Of a DNA stretch of 64,000 bases, positions 1 through 9,837 are shown piece after piece; within the stretch, counting starts at the first letter, position 1, and each line of letters begins with the position of its first letter. A program made the position numbers and the translations under genes. The stretch is from contig JAIVFI010000010.1 of the NCBI GenBank assembly GCA_025558095.1, positions 62,001 to 126,000 of the forward strand. The letters run 5' to 3'. The notes below the pieces were generated by a model. The model was not told where the DNA came from and did no database searches. It saw nothing but the letters and a program-made list of their open reading frames with translations. The stretch comes from Hyaloraphidium curvatum. Lineage: Eukaryota > Monoblepharomycota > Hyaloraphidiomycetes > Hyaloraphidiales > Hyaloraphidiaceae.

Positions 1-2243
1 GTCCCAGAAGACAGCGTGACGGTCGGCGCGGCCGACACGGTGGGGCAGTAGTAGGACGACGTGGTGTTTGCCCAGCACTTGCCGTAGCCGACCTGACATC
101 CCCTCCCGCACCACGCGGAGCCTGGTTGCCGCGCATCAGCATGCGCATGTCCGAGCGACCAGGCCGGCTCACCGCTGTCACCTCCGTCGTCCTGGCAACT
201 CCCCGCCTCGGAGCAGCACAGGTCATCGTTGCCACACCGCAGGCCGAAGCCCCTGCCGCAGAACGACGAGTTCAAATTGGCGGGGATATTGGGGCAGGGA
301 ACGAACACGGGTACGCCGGAAGACGTAGTGATGGAGGCGAAGGTGGTGGCGGAGGAGGTGAGGGTGGTGAGGGTGGTGCGGGTGGGGGAGGTGGTCCGCG
401 TGTACGTCGGGCACGAGAAGGCGTCGGGGTCGGTCACGTTGGCCCAGCACTTGCCGTAGCCCCTCTGGCACCCCGTGCCGCACCACGCGGCGCCGCTGTC
501 CCCGCCGTCGTCCTCGCAGAACCCGGAGGAGCTGCAGCAGATTTGCCTGGCGCAGCGGGTGCCGGGGTCGGTACCGCAGCGGCCGTCCTGAGTCTGGGGG
601 AGGTTCGGGCAGGCGACAAAGACGGGGAGGCCGGAGGAGGTGGTGATTGAGGCGAAAGTGGTTGTCCGGCTGGACGAGGTCGTCACGGAGGTCGAAGCGG
701 TGGAGGTCGACCCTGTGCCGGTCGCAGCGGTGGCCGTCCGGGTAACCGAGGCGGTCGGGCTCTGCGTCAGCGAGATCGTAGCTGTGCGCGACGTCGTCAG
801 CGTCCTGGGGGCAGTGGTGGTGCTGGTGGTGGCAGTGAAAGGAGTCGTGGTCTGCCGGACGAGAGCGCGCGTGAGCAAAAGACGCCTGGACGCCTTCAAC
901 GTCCGATCGACGCACCGTCGTCACGGGCACCGGCAGCTCGATCTGGTCCCCGTCCGGCACCAACCCTGTCCCATCCGCCTGCAGCGTCATGAACGGGTTC
1001 CCCGTGTCCCCCGCCTGCGCGATCGCCACGAAGGCGTCGGGCGCGACCGCGACGCTGGCGGAGAACAGCCCCTCGGCGTCCGTCAATGTCGTGCCGGCCT
1101 CGTCAGAGGGGGGATCGGAGGGGCCGGTGAGGACGGCGAGGCGCTGGTTGGCGTAGGGAATGTCGACCTCGGGGTCGTACACGCCGTCCTCGTTGACGTC
1201 GAAGAAGGCGCGGCCGGCGAGCACCTGGGTCTGTCACAAAGCGACCCGGGAGGCGTCAGACGTTAGCAATCGAGGGTGAATCAGTTTTCCAGAGCAGAAG
1301 GACGACCCACAATGACATTGGGCTGCGTAACCGTCCTCAGCGTGCGCGAGGTCGACGTCGTCCTGGTGGCCGAGGTCGTCCTGCTCCGCGACGTCGCGGT
1401 CCGGACCACCGTGACAAAGGTGGTCCGCACGCCCGCGAGCGTGGTGGTCCGCGTCGCCGTCGCCAGGTCCAAGACCACCACCGTGGAGGTCACCGTGGTC
1501 GTAGATCGCCTCGGGCAGCACGCCACGGCGTCGCTGCCCGACTGCCGCGGCCGGCCCGTGCGGCCGTAGAACATCCGGTAGGCGCCGAGGGCCAAGTCTT
1601 CGGGGCAGTCAACGCACAGGTGCCTGCGCTGGAGTCGCGAACCGCCACCCGCCGGAACCGGAGGCGGTCCGTCGGCCAGCGCCCCGAGAAAAGTCACGTT
1701 CAGGGTGCGGCGCTTCATGCCCATTTTGTCCCTCTCGAGCGAGCCGATGCGAAGCTCCTTCAGCGACCACTGCGGAGCGGTGCGGTCCGGGTTCGCGGTT
1801 TCGGGGCTGCCGCCTGCTCCAGGGGTTCCACCCGAGCTTCCGCCCAACCTGTTGCCCGCGATGCCGAACCGCCCCGACGTCAGAAAATCATCCGTAGACG
1901 TCCCACCCGGGTCCGGTGGGTTCGAGCCGGGCAGCGGCACTCTCACGCCCTCACCGACCAGCATCCCCAGCCTCAGCACCGCGCTGTCCCCCGCGACCGT
2001 CACCGTCCGCGTCGCCGTCGACGTGAAACTCCGCACGGTCGAGACGAGCGTCGTCGTCGACGTCGCCGCCGCTGTCGTGACGGCCGTGGAGGTCACCGCC
2101 GTGAGCGGCCGCGACGGGTCGCAGCAGCAGTTCAGGGAATTGGAGTAGGCGCACCCCGGGCAGCACAGCTCGCCCGGGACGGGCTGGGCGAGCGAGAACG
2201 GGAGCAGCGCGAGGGCCGCGAGGAGGGGGCGCCACCGGGGCAT
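1..2243 (-). CDS. Secreted CBM18-type chitin-binding protein, copy 1 (3' end outside window)
   Basis: Predicted exons on the minus strand: 1311-2243, 916-1230, 173-851 and 1-121 (incomplete). The start at 2243 opens a signal peptide (MPRWRPLLAALALLPFSLAQ) followed by a Cys-rich stretch (GELCCPGCAYSNSLNCCC) and long Thr/Val-rich segments. Exon 2 encodes an SdrD/B-type carboxypeptidase-regulatory-like piece (FFDVNEDGVYDPE). Exon 3 begins the hevein-like modules with the CCS..G.C....CG..CQ.GYGKC spacing of chitin recognition type 1 domains. The 51-nt third intron (122-172) is a multiple of three without stops, so retention would add 17 residues. Likely a cell-wall or secreted chitin-binding protein. 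One extra Thr codon in exon 3 separates it from the copy at 30703. Module identity is inferred from Cys spacing. Confidence 0.8.
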
Positions 2244-2290
2244 CGCGGAAAGGGGTGGAACGTGCAGGGGACCACCCTGGTGGCTGCGCC
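1..2290 (-). repeat. Inverted duplication, copy A (continues past window edge)
   Basis: Reverse-complemented, this stretch matches 30652-32932 almost base for base. The match begins about 50 nt upstream of the start codon (shared GGCGCAGCC and TGCACGTTCC) and runs to position 1, so its far end lies outside the window. Exon 1 protein differs at about 9 of 311 residues and exon 2 at about 3 of 105. Intron 1 differs in length (80 versus 70 nt), whereas intron 2 is the same 64 nt in both copies. Confidence 0.95.
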
Positions 2291-2647
2291 GGGCGGCACC
2301 CGCGGGCCCCTGGCATTCCATGGAACGCGTGACTTCTGTCCTTCACACCTATTTTACGAGCGGCACACACCTTTGAGCTCACATCGGTCTTTCGCTGCGA
2401 GACCTTGTCTGTTTGTGGCCGGGCTGCGCCGGGGAGAACGCAGAAGGCAGTACTTGTCGCAGGGACCCCTTCCTTCCCACATTCTTCTATACATTGCGAG
2501 AGACAAAGGAGGAACGTTGCCGCCGAGAACGCGACGCGTCGTATCCGCCGTCCGTACTCGCCTTCAAAGGCATGAAGGGCCTCCACCTGAAGCACCCAAC
2601 ACGCCAAGGCCGCGTTGGCGTTGTACCTTGCTGGAGGGTGTCCAGAG
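2291..2647. other. Intergenic, no gene seen
   Basis: Lies between the start of the chitin-binding protein gene copy 1 and the stop of the convergently placed membrane protein gene. Less GC-rich than its flanks. I see no coding signal, RNA gene or repeat; it should hold the promoter of copy 1 and the 3' end of the next gene. Confidence 0.5.
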
Positions 2648-3304
2648 CTAGCTAACCTCCACTGAAAGGCTCGCCGCCCGCTGCGCCCGCGCCCCGTCGA
2701 CCACAACTTTTGCCTTTGCGTCCAGCACGAGGATGTCCGCCTCGGCCAGCCGCTCCCAGCACCTTGCGCGCCTCCCGGCGTCCCGCCAGTCCCACAGCGA
2801 GAGCTCGGCCACCATCCACGACGCCACCCATGCGATGGTGATGAAGAGCGCCGCCAGGATCGCGAAGACCGCGCCGGCAAAGGACCACGAGTAGCTCGTC
2901 GCCAGGTACCCGAAGCCGTACGCCGCGACGGCGGCCACCAGCGCCGCGCCGAACCCCCACGGGAACTGCCGTATGCCCTCGCTCCGCACGGCCAGCGCCT
3001 CCCGCCACGCCGCGTCGGCGCGCGCCTCGGCCATCCGCCGGAAGCCCGCCGCCACGCGCGCCCGCTCGGCGGCGTCGGCGGGCTCGTCGCACTCGGCGCG
3101 CACGGTGATTTTGGCGGGCACGTAGACGGCGGCCGCAAGCAGCGCCGCGAGGTCGTCGGCCGAGGTGAGCTCGGGCCGCCACGGGTCCGCGTCGGGCGCG
3201 TCGACGAGGTCCGAGAGCTTCGCCACGCGGGCGTCCACGGCCGCGGCGTTGTTCAGGAGATCGAGCTGCGCATTGACGCGCTTGCGGGCCTTTAGGCTGA
3301 GCAT
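2648..3304 (-). CDS. Small two-TM membrane protein, Vma12/TMEM199-like
   Basis: 218 aa, single exon; start taken at MLSLKARKRVNAQLDLLN because upstream in-frame sequence looks non-coding. Order of features: N-terminal helix, then the block DDLAALLAAAVYVPAKI (about 60-76), a charged helical stretch, and two close hydrophobic segments (about 130-148 FGAALVAAVAAYGFGYL and 155-178 AGAVFAILAALFITIAWVA). A short VYVP block before a paired TM hairpin is the arrangement of Vma12/TMEM199, an ER factor for assembly of the V-ATPase V0 sector. Similarity is weak and read by eye; an unrelated ER membrane protein is possible. Convergent with nothing; neighbour at 3515 is on the same strand. Confidence 0.45.
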   Translation of the reverse strand: MLSLKARKRVNAQLDLLNNAAAVDARVAKLSDLVDAPDADPWRPELTSADDLAALLAAAVYVPAKITVRAECDEPADAAERARVAAGFRRMAEARADAAWREALAVRSEGIRQFPWGFGAALVAAVAAYGFGYLATSYSWSFAGAVFAILAALFITIAWVASWMVAELSLWDWRDAGRRARCWERLAEADILVLDAKAKVVVDGARAQRAASLSVEVS

Positions 3305-3514
3305 TTGGGACGGGGGAAATGGGGGAAGGGGGTGTTCGATGTTTCGCTGCGCTGCCGACCGATACTTGATGCCCGAAGGCCGCCCGCCTCGGTCGCATAC
3401 GAGATCATATCCGTGTTCAGAAATGCAAAGGTTACCATTCAGCTCCTTGGATGCTACAGTCCGACATTTGGGCTGGAATCCGCCCACCGCTCCGCCGCCG
3501 ACCGTCCCTCCGCC

Positions 3515-4885
3515 TTACTGCTGCCGCCGAAGCTCGACGTTCCTGGCCCACAGCGCCCTGTTCCTCGAGACCACGTTCTCGAACGCGCCCCTCATTCTCT
3601 CCAGCTTGAGCTCCAGCTCCGCCTCCCTGGCCAGCGCGGCCCGGAGCCGGTCTTCGGCCTCGTGCCGCAGCCTGGTCTCCGTCGCCAGCTGCCCGGAGAG
3701 GTCGTCGACCTGGGACCAGGTCGGGGCGGGGGTAGAGCCGGGCTCCGGATCGGGCTCGGGCTTGATGAAAGCGGGGAGCAGGTCCGGGTCGCACGGCTGG
3801 GAGTCGGTGGTGCGGTCCGGCCCCGGTTCCATGCGGGCAGGCCCGTCGCCGAGGTCCGCGGCGACGGCTTCGAAAGCAGCCCGCTTCGGCGCCGGCTCCT
3901 CCAGGTCGCCGGCGGCCCGCTTCTTGCCGCCCTTGCCGGGCACGATCCACGGGTTCCTGCCCTCGGAGCGGTTCATCTCCTCGACGTTGGCGTGGAGGGG
4001 CTTCCGCCCCGCAAAGTCCGAGATGCCGGCGAGCTCCGGCGCGCGCTGCAGCAGCACGTACGCGGCATCCAGCCCGTTGCTGGCCATGGCGTAGTAGTAA
4101 GCCGTGCGGCCGAGGTCGTCGCGGGCCAGCAGGTCGATCCCCGGGAGGGAAAGCAGCAGCTCCAGGGCGTCGACACGCCACATCCACGCGGCACACATGA
4201 GGGGGGTGATCCCGCGGGCGCTCCTGCCGTTGGGATCCGCGCCGTCGTCGAGGGCGCGCCGCACCCCGGCGAGGTCCCACTCCCAGCCGAGGCACGCGCG
4301 GCGCAGGGCGGCGGAAGGGTCCGTGGCCGGGTCGGCGTCGCCCGTGTCGCGCCACCACGGCTCCACGTCCAGGCCGAGCTCCGCCAGGCGGGATTCCAGG
4401 AAGGAGACGGTGTTGTCGTCGATGCACATCCGCCGCATGTGGTCCACGTTGGCGTCGGTGCCGGTTCCGAGGGAAAAGTCCGCGGGCGCGGGCAGGGCGA
4501 GCAGCTTGCCCACGATGTCGGTGCGGCCGGTGACGACGGCATAGTATCCAGCGGGCCGCCCGAAGCGGTTGCGCTTGTTCGGGTCCACGCGCCGGTCGGC
4601 CAGCAGGAGGTCGACGGCATCGGCGGCGCCCCTCCACGCGGCGCTCGCCAGCGCCGTCATCCCGCCCTTCGGGGCATAGTCGGGGTCGCCGCAGCCGGGC
4701 AGCAGCAGCCGGACGACCTCGGCGTGCGCGGGCGTGCCGCCGAACGCCGCCCAGATGAGCGGCGTGTTGCCGTCAGGGTCGCGCGCGGCGGCCGCGAGCC
4801 GGGGCGCGCGGCGCAGGATGTTGCGCACGGCGGCGGCGTCGCCCCGGGCCGCGGCGGCAATCAGCTGGCGCGAGTTGGTGCTCAT
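3515..4885 (-). CDS. Ankyrin-repeat protein with C-terminal coiled coil
   Basis: 456 aa, intronless; start at MSTNSRQLIAAAARGDAAAV, the first Met before the first repeat. Two blocks of about three ankyrin repeats (roughly residues 5-115 and 165-280) resemble each other: AAWRGAADAVDLLLADRR versus AAWMWRVDALELLLSLPG, and each block ends with a similar tail (ANVDHMRRM versus ANVEEMNRS). This suggests internal duplication. A basic, Pro-rich linker with KKRAAGDLEEPAPKRAAF (a possible nuclear localisation signal) leads to a C-terminal coiled coil (about 390-456, QLATETRLRHEAEDRLRAAL). The role is probably protein binding, perhaps nuclear; no enzyme domain is visible. Confidence 0.75.
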   Translation of the reverse strand: MSTNSRQLIAAAARGDAAAVRNILRRAPRLAAAARDPDGNTPLIWAAFGGTPAHAEVVRLLLPGCGDPDYAPKGGMTALASAAWRGAADAVDLLLADRRVDPNKRNRFGRPAGYYAVVTGRTDIVGKLLALPAPADFSLGTGTDANVDHMRRMCIDDNTVSFLESRLAELGLDVEPWWRDTGDADPATDPSAALRRACLGWEWDLAGVRRALDDGADPNGRSARGITPLMCAAWMWRVDALELLLSLPGIDLLARDDLGRTAYYYAMASNGLDAAYVLLQRAPELAGISDFAGRKPLHANVEEMNRSEGRNPWIVPGKGGKKRAAGDLEEPAPKRAAFEAVAADLGDGPARMEPGPDRTTDSQPCDPDLLPAFIKPEPDPEPGSTPAPTWSQVDDLSGQLATETRLRHEAEDRLRAALAREAELELKLERMRGAFENVVSRNRALWARNVELRRQQ

Positions 4886-5065
4886 GGTTTGGGAGATTGG
4901 GTTTGGGCCGGACGCCGGTTCTTGTCTCGAAAGCGGCACAGCAGCCTGGCCAAGCCCAAGCCCCGATCCCTGGTGAGACATCTCAAAACCCCGCCAACTT
5001 GGCTTGGTTGTTGGTGCTGTACATTACCGCCTGCTACATGGAACCCGGAGGCCATCGCCACGCAA

Positions 5066-7352
5066 TCACACCTGGCTGTTCACGGTGACGGCCGGCACCG
5101 TCTCGCCGACGGTCTCCGCCGCCACCGCGACCGGCGTGGCCGCCTTGAGCGCCTCGTCGGACGGCATCGGCAGCCCCGACATGGTCGCGGTGCGCTGCTT
5201 CCTCTCGAGCGTGGCCAGTTTGGACGCTTCCCAGGTGCCTCCCGATGTGTTCTCGGTCGCCACGACCGGGGCAGGGCCGTAGTAGCCCGTCAGGGAGGCC
5301 GTGCGCTGCGCGGTCTTGAGCTGGTCCCCCTCGGCCGAGGGCTTGGAGGTGACGAGGTCCACGTCGGGGAGCTCCACGATGAAGAGGGCGAGGCCGGCGG
5401 CGACGGCGAAACAGCAACCTGATTTGGCCGGGATGTCAGCCGTTCAACATGGATTCCCGCCGCGGAGGCCGAGGACCGTACCAGCCATGAAGAGCGCCCA
5501 TGGGATGCCGACCTGGTCGCCCAGGGCGGCCCTCAAGCCGGTGATGCCGAACGTGATCACGAGTTGGGGAACTGGTAAAGGCGAAGGTGGTCATGAAGGC
5601 CAACGGACGATAAGGAAGGATGCCATACCGGTGATGAAGAGGTTGAGGATGCCGAACTGGATGCCGACGTCCATCCCGCCTCCTTCGGCGTTGCTGCGGG
5701 GGAAGATGCGTCGTAAGCCAAGTCCAGCCACCCCGCGTGCGATTGCCCAAGACGCACTATCTTCCGACGATGGCGAACGGGAAGCTGTTGATGCAGCTGA
5801 TCGGAATGGAGATGCCCACTGCCACGACCCACGCGTAGCCGGGCGCCGTAACGAACCGGGATACGATGAGGATGGCGGCGCCGACGGCCAGACTGATGGA
5901 GTACACGTATTTCACGCGGCGGAGGTAGCCGTAGGAGACACCGGCGGCGAGGATGAGGGAGTAGACGATCTGGACCGCCGTGGCAACCCTGCGAGGAAAT
6001 GCAATGTCAGCTCGAGATTGCTGTGCGTTGGCAGAAACTCGCATTCCGGTGAACCCGTACTGCTGGTTGCCCGCCGCAGCGTTCTCTGCCCCCACGGAGC
6101 CGGGAGGGCAGCCGTCGGTGCCCACGACGCATCCATCGTAGACGATCAGCTGGGGAGGGCGTTCGGGTGAGGGATGGACGGCGCGTCAGGTTCACCGAGG
6201 CACTTACGGCAAACCACGTCGAGCCGATCGGCCACCAGGTGAACAGGGCAGCCCAGGAAAAGAACTGCACCGCGCAGATGGTCGCGAGCTTCCTGTCCAT
6301 CCCCGCGATGTTCTTGGCGGCGTTCAAGAAGGGCGAGAACGGCCCGCCGAGCTTGTCGTCCGACTCGACCTTGTGCTGGTTCTCATGGACCATGAATATC
6401 TGGATCCCGGTGAATAGGATGTTGATGGCCAGCATGGAGCTCAGCAGCGGGGGCATCGAGCTCGGGTTGCCGTCCCAGAGGGCGGCCATGAGGCCGTAGC
6501 CGATCATCGCCCCGATGCCCTGGAAGGAGGCGGCGAGGAGCTGGATGATGCCCTGCTGCGTGTCGGGGGTCATGTCGGAGCAGATGGCCCGGAGCGGGGT
6601 TTGCTGCGGAGGCGTCAGCACGCGGTTGAGGCGGATGTTCGAGCGACCGACCAGGACGTTGATGCTAAAGTCGAGCAGAACCTCTACAGTCGATCGTTGA
6701 GAATGATGCCGACCATCCAAAAACAGGAATCACCCACGCGAAGTGAAACCAACGGCGAGCGCCGCGCCTCCGTACTCGTACGAGAACATGAAGATGACGG
6801 TCGTGACGATGATCAGGGCGAGTCCGGCGACAATGTAGGGTCGCCGGCGGCCGTACTTGCTCTCGGAGCGGTCCGAGAGACTGCCGACGATGGGAGCTTT
6901 CCGAGCCTCGTCAGCTACGAGGGCAACAGCACGGGGTCCGGAGCGACAGACCCATGATGAAACCGGCGATTGGTCCGAAGATCCATGCCAATGACGCCAG
7001 CGGCCCCGACAACCCGAACGACTGCAGAACCTGGCTGATGATTCCGAACTCGACCTGAGCGCCGGATCAGTCCCGGGAAGTAGGTGCGGCGCCGCCCGCA
7101 CGAACCTGCCAAATGGCTTGGACACCGATCCAGGGGAGGGCCTGTTCTCGTGTCAGCACACCCAAAATACTCACCGCCGTAGCGTCCTCACCAGAAGTAG
7201 GAGCTGGAAGGGGTCTGGAGCGAAATGGCATGTGAGCGCCATGTCCGGGGACGTCCCTGCCGAGACATACTGAGCCTCACGCGGGAGCCTCCGAGGGCCT
7301 CCTCGCGCTGGGAAACACCAGCCCACGGCGAGACGCTGTTCTCCGTTGCCAT
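5066..7352 (-). CDS. Sugar:proton symporter, GPH/SLC45 (sucrose transporter) family
   Basis: Twelve predicted exons: 7271-7352, 7192-7214, 7106-7141, 6952-7054, 6738-6896, 6652-6683, 6208-6603, 6055-6149, 5758-5988, 5629-5693, 5482-5571, 5066-5418; 554 aa. All joins keep frame and rebuild family blocks: FQLLLLALPWIGVQAIW, FGIISQVLQSFGLSGPLASL, the loop 2-3 signature SKYGRRRPYIVAG, LLDFSINVLQTPLRAICSDM, RYNAEGGGMDVGIQFGIL and VPQLVITFGITGLRAALGD. The family moves disaccharides with protons, typically across the plasma membrane or vacuole membrane. Twelve TM segments are expected. Exons of 23, 32 and 36 nt are unusually small. The least certain joint is the donor at 6054 (GTTCAC); a better donor was not found. 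Start ATG at 7352 precedes a short cytosolic N-terminus. Confidence 0.85.
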
Positions 7353-7619
7353 TGCTCTGAGGGACTTGCTCTGGCTCGGTTGGGAGACGGGGAAGGGGCA
7401 GGCGGAATCTCGCTTCAGGCGACTGGGTCCAGGGGACCACCGCACCACTCCGAACTCCGAGAACTCCGCATGGCGTGGAACCATCGAAAACCCGGGAATG
7501 GGACACTGCAATTTTGTCAGCAGACTATAAGATCATCGATATTCATGTTGGAACCCGGGGACGGCACCAGGAGGCTTCGGCAGTGCAATCGATCTCTCCA
7601 CTCTTTCGGGGCCTCTCGC

Positions 7620-9686
7620 TTAGTCCAGATCCAGCCCCTCTCCGTCGTTCCCCGTGGCACCAGAACCGTCAGCTGCCGTCCCCTCCGCCGCTCCTTGGGC
7701 CTCCTGCCCCCCGGCCTGCGATCGTGCCTGGCCCTGTTCCGCCCCCGCCAGCGCCCCCTCGAAGTTCCTCACCAGGCTCCCCACCAGCCCCGCGAACGGC
7801 GTCTGCTGCTGCGCACCCTGCCCCTGCCCGCCTGCAAAGTTCTGCACGAGCCCCGAGACGGTGCCCATGAGCTGCGGGTTGGAAGCGAGCGCGGAGCCGG
7901 CGGCGCGGAGGAGGCCGCCAATGTCGGCGGACTGCCCTGCCGCCGGCGCTGTGGTGGACGCCGACGTGCCCGTTGTGCCGGGAGAGAGGGCGTCGCGGGC
8001 GGCTTTGATCAGCGCGGGCACGTCGAGTCCGGGGGCGGCGCCCGAGGTGGTGGTGGAGCCGGAGAGGGCGGTGGAGGCGGCCTGCAGGAGGGCGGAGATG
8101 TCGACCGACTGCTGAGTGCCGGCAGCTTGTGCTGCGTCGGCGGCGGTCTCCGCTGGACGATGGGTTTGCTGCTGCGAGGCCTGGACCTGCGGCTGAGAAG
8201 CCCGAGCCTCCTGCTGAGCGCCCTGACCGTGCTGCTGCCCCCCACCCCTCGCAGCCATGCCGCTCAGGATGGGCCCCAGATCCAGCCTTCCCGCCTGCGC
8301 GGCCGCCAACGTGCCCCCGAGCGCGCCCAGCACGGACCGCACGTCGATCAACGGAGAAGGCGCCGCGGCCCTGTTGTAGCTCCCCAGTGCCGCCCCCACG
8401 ATCCGCATCGCGCTCGCCAGGTCGAACCCCTGCGGCCTCGCCGGCTGCGTGCCGAACGCCGCGCTGACCGCGCTGACCACCGAGGGGACGTCGATCCCCT
8501 GCGCGTGGGAACCAAGGGTGGTCCCGAGAGCCGAGAGGATGGTGGGCACGTCGATGCCCGAGTTGCGGACGGCAGCAATGGCGCGAGCCATGAGCTCCGG
8601 GTTGGAGGAGGCGTCGCGGAGGAGGGAGGCGCCCTCGCCGGCGTAGCCGGCGAGCTGGGCCGCGGCGCTCTGCAGCGCCGGGGAGGAGGCGGCGGCGCGG
8701 ATCATGGACGCGTAGTCAATCGGAGGAGGGGCGGCGGCGGGGGCAGGAGGTGCTTGAGACGCTGCAGACGAGGTCGAAGGCGATGTGGCGGTGGTGGCAG
8801 CACCGCTCGGCGCAGTCTGTCCTCCCTGCTGACGCTGCAAAACGCCGAGGTTCTCCAGAACAGGGCCTAGACCCGACGTCAGCTGATCCGCGAGCTCCGA
8901 TGGCATCCCGGCGGCGGCCATCGCCTGGCGTACGGCCTGGCTGTGGGCCCTGGCGTGCTCCTGGGCCGCCTGCGCCTGAGCGGCCTGGGCGGCGGCCTGA
9001 GCAGGGTTCGCCGCGGCTTGGGCACCTGGCATTGGCGCCTGATCGACGCGGATCTGCACCTGGGCCGGCTGGCCGAGACCTAAGCTTGAGAGCATGGCCG
9101 GGATCTGGGACAGCACCTGGGCGAGGCCGGGCATCTGTGCAGGGCCCGTGCCGGCCTCTCCGGAAGTCGGGTGCGGCGTGTAGGGAGGCGGTTCGTGGGT
9201 GGGAACGTCGTCGTGCGGGCCAGAGGTGCGAACCCCGTTTGGAGGCGTGCCAGCCGGGGTAGGACCCCGCGGCGCGGCTTGCGGGGCCGCCGATTCAGAA
9301 ACGGCGGCCGGAACATCCCTCGGTTCGCCGAGCTCGGCGTGCAGCATCGCCCAGAGGCGCGGCCGCGAGCGCAGCATCGGCAGGAGCGCGTCCCTCAGGA
9401 CGCCGTCGGCCAGCCTCTGCGCGTCCTCCGCAGCGGAGTGCGGCGGCTCGTCCACAGCCGGCAGCGGCCGCGAGGTCGTCGCGTGCGGCTCCGCATCGGG
9501 CATTCCGGAGGTGGCCGCCGTGCGGACGGAGGCGTCCGACGCGGCCGACGCGGTCGGGGCCGGCGGGAGAGGGTCCGGCGCGGCGGCCTCCTCGGCGTGC
9601 TCGGGCGGGTCGTCGGCGGGCGCCCCGTCGCCGGCAATGTTCTCCTCGGGCTCCGAAGGAGGCGACGACGCGGGCGGGGCGGCCAT
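7620..9686 (-). CDS. Ala/Gln/Pro-rich low-complexity protein
   Basis: 688 aa, single exon, start MAAPPASSPPSEPEENIAGD. The N-terminal 230 residues are Pro/Ser/acidic and look disordered; one helical piece (ADGVLRDALLPMLRSRPRLW) stands out. From about 230 the protein is Ala/Gln-rich with a recurring amphipathic motif of about 25-35 residues: GIDVPTILSALGTTLGSH, GIDVPSVVSAVSAAFGTQ, GFDLASAMRIVGAALGSY, LIDVRSVLGALGGTLAAA, SVDISALLQAASTALSGS, GLDVPALIKAARDALSPG, QSADIGGLLRAAGSALAS. The consensus is (G)xDhxxhhxAhxxxhG. I do not recognise a family; the helical repeats could mediate self-association. The C-terminus is acidic (NDGEGLDLD). Ends 267 nt before the sugar transporter's start, same strand. 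Confidence 0.6.
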   Translation of the reverse strand: MAAPPASSPPSEPEENIAGDGAPADDPPEHAEEAAAPDPLPPAPTASAASDASVRTAATSGMPDAEPHATTSRPLPAVDEPPHSAAEDAQRLADGVLRDALLPMLRSRPRLWAMLHAELGEPRDVPAAVSESAAPQAAPRGPTPAGTPPNGVRTSGPHDDVPTHEPPPYTPHPTSGEAGTGPAQMPGLAQVLSQIPAMLSSLGLGQPAQVQIRVDQAPMPGAQAAANPAQAAAQAAQAQAAQEHARAHSQAVRQAMAAAGMPSELADQLTSGLGPVLENLGVLQRQQGGQTAPSGAATTATSPSTSSAASQAPPAPAAAPPPIDYASMIRAAASSPALQSAAAQLAGYAGEGASLLRDASSNPELMARAIAAVRNSGIDVPTILSALGTTLGSHAQGIDVPSVVSAVSAAFGTQPARPQGFDLASAMRIVGAALGSYNRAAAPSPLIDVRSVLGALGGTLAAAQAGRLDLGPILSGMAARGGGQQHGQGAQQEARASQPQVQASQQQTHRPAETAADAAQAAGTQQSVDISALLQAASTALSGSTTTSGAAPGLDVPALIKAARDALSPGTTGTSASTTAPAAGQSADIGGLLRAAGSALASNPQLMGTVSGLVQNFAGGQGQGAQQQTPFAGLVGSLVRNFEGALAGAEQGQARSQAGGQEAQGAAEGTAADGSGATGNDGEGLDLD

Positions 9687-9837
9687 CGGGCGTAAACGGG
9701 AAGACGCTGAAGAAAGCAGTTCGCAGCGCTTGCGCGTCAATAGGGACGGCCAGATGCGCGGGCCCGCCCGCCGCACACGGCCCCCGCCGCCATCCCCGTG
9801 ATCTGAGCGTCTATGTACACGTTGCCTCCAATAATCA

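Noticed and set aside
126-650. Gly/Glu-rich frame antisense to the chitin-binding gene, also present in the second copy
   Set aside because: Present in both copies only because the coding strand is duplicated; Gly/Val repeats are the complement of Thr/Pro/Ser codons.
3305-5422. 705-codon open frame on the plus strand opposite the ankyrin gene
   Set aside because: It lies antisense to a clearly conserved protein, has Arg/Gly/Ala/Val composition expected from GC-rich antisense codons, and no motif. A shadow frame.
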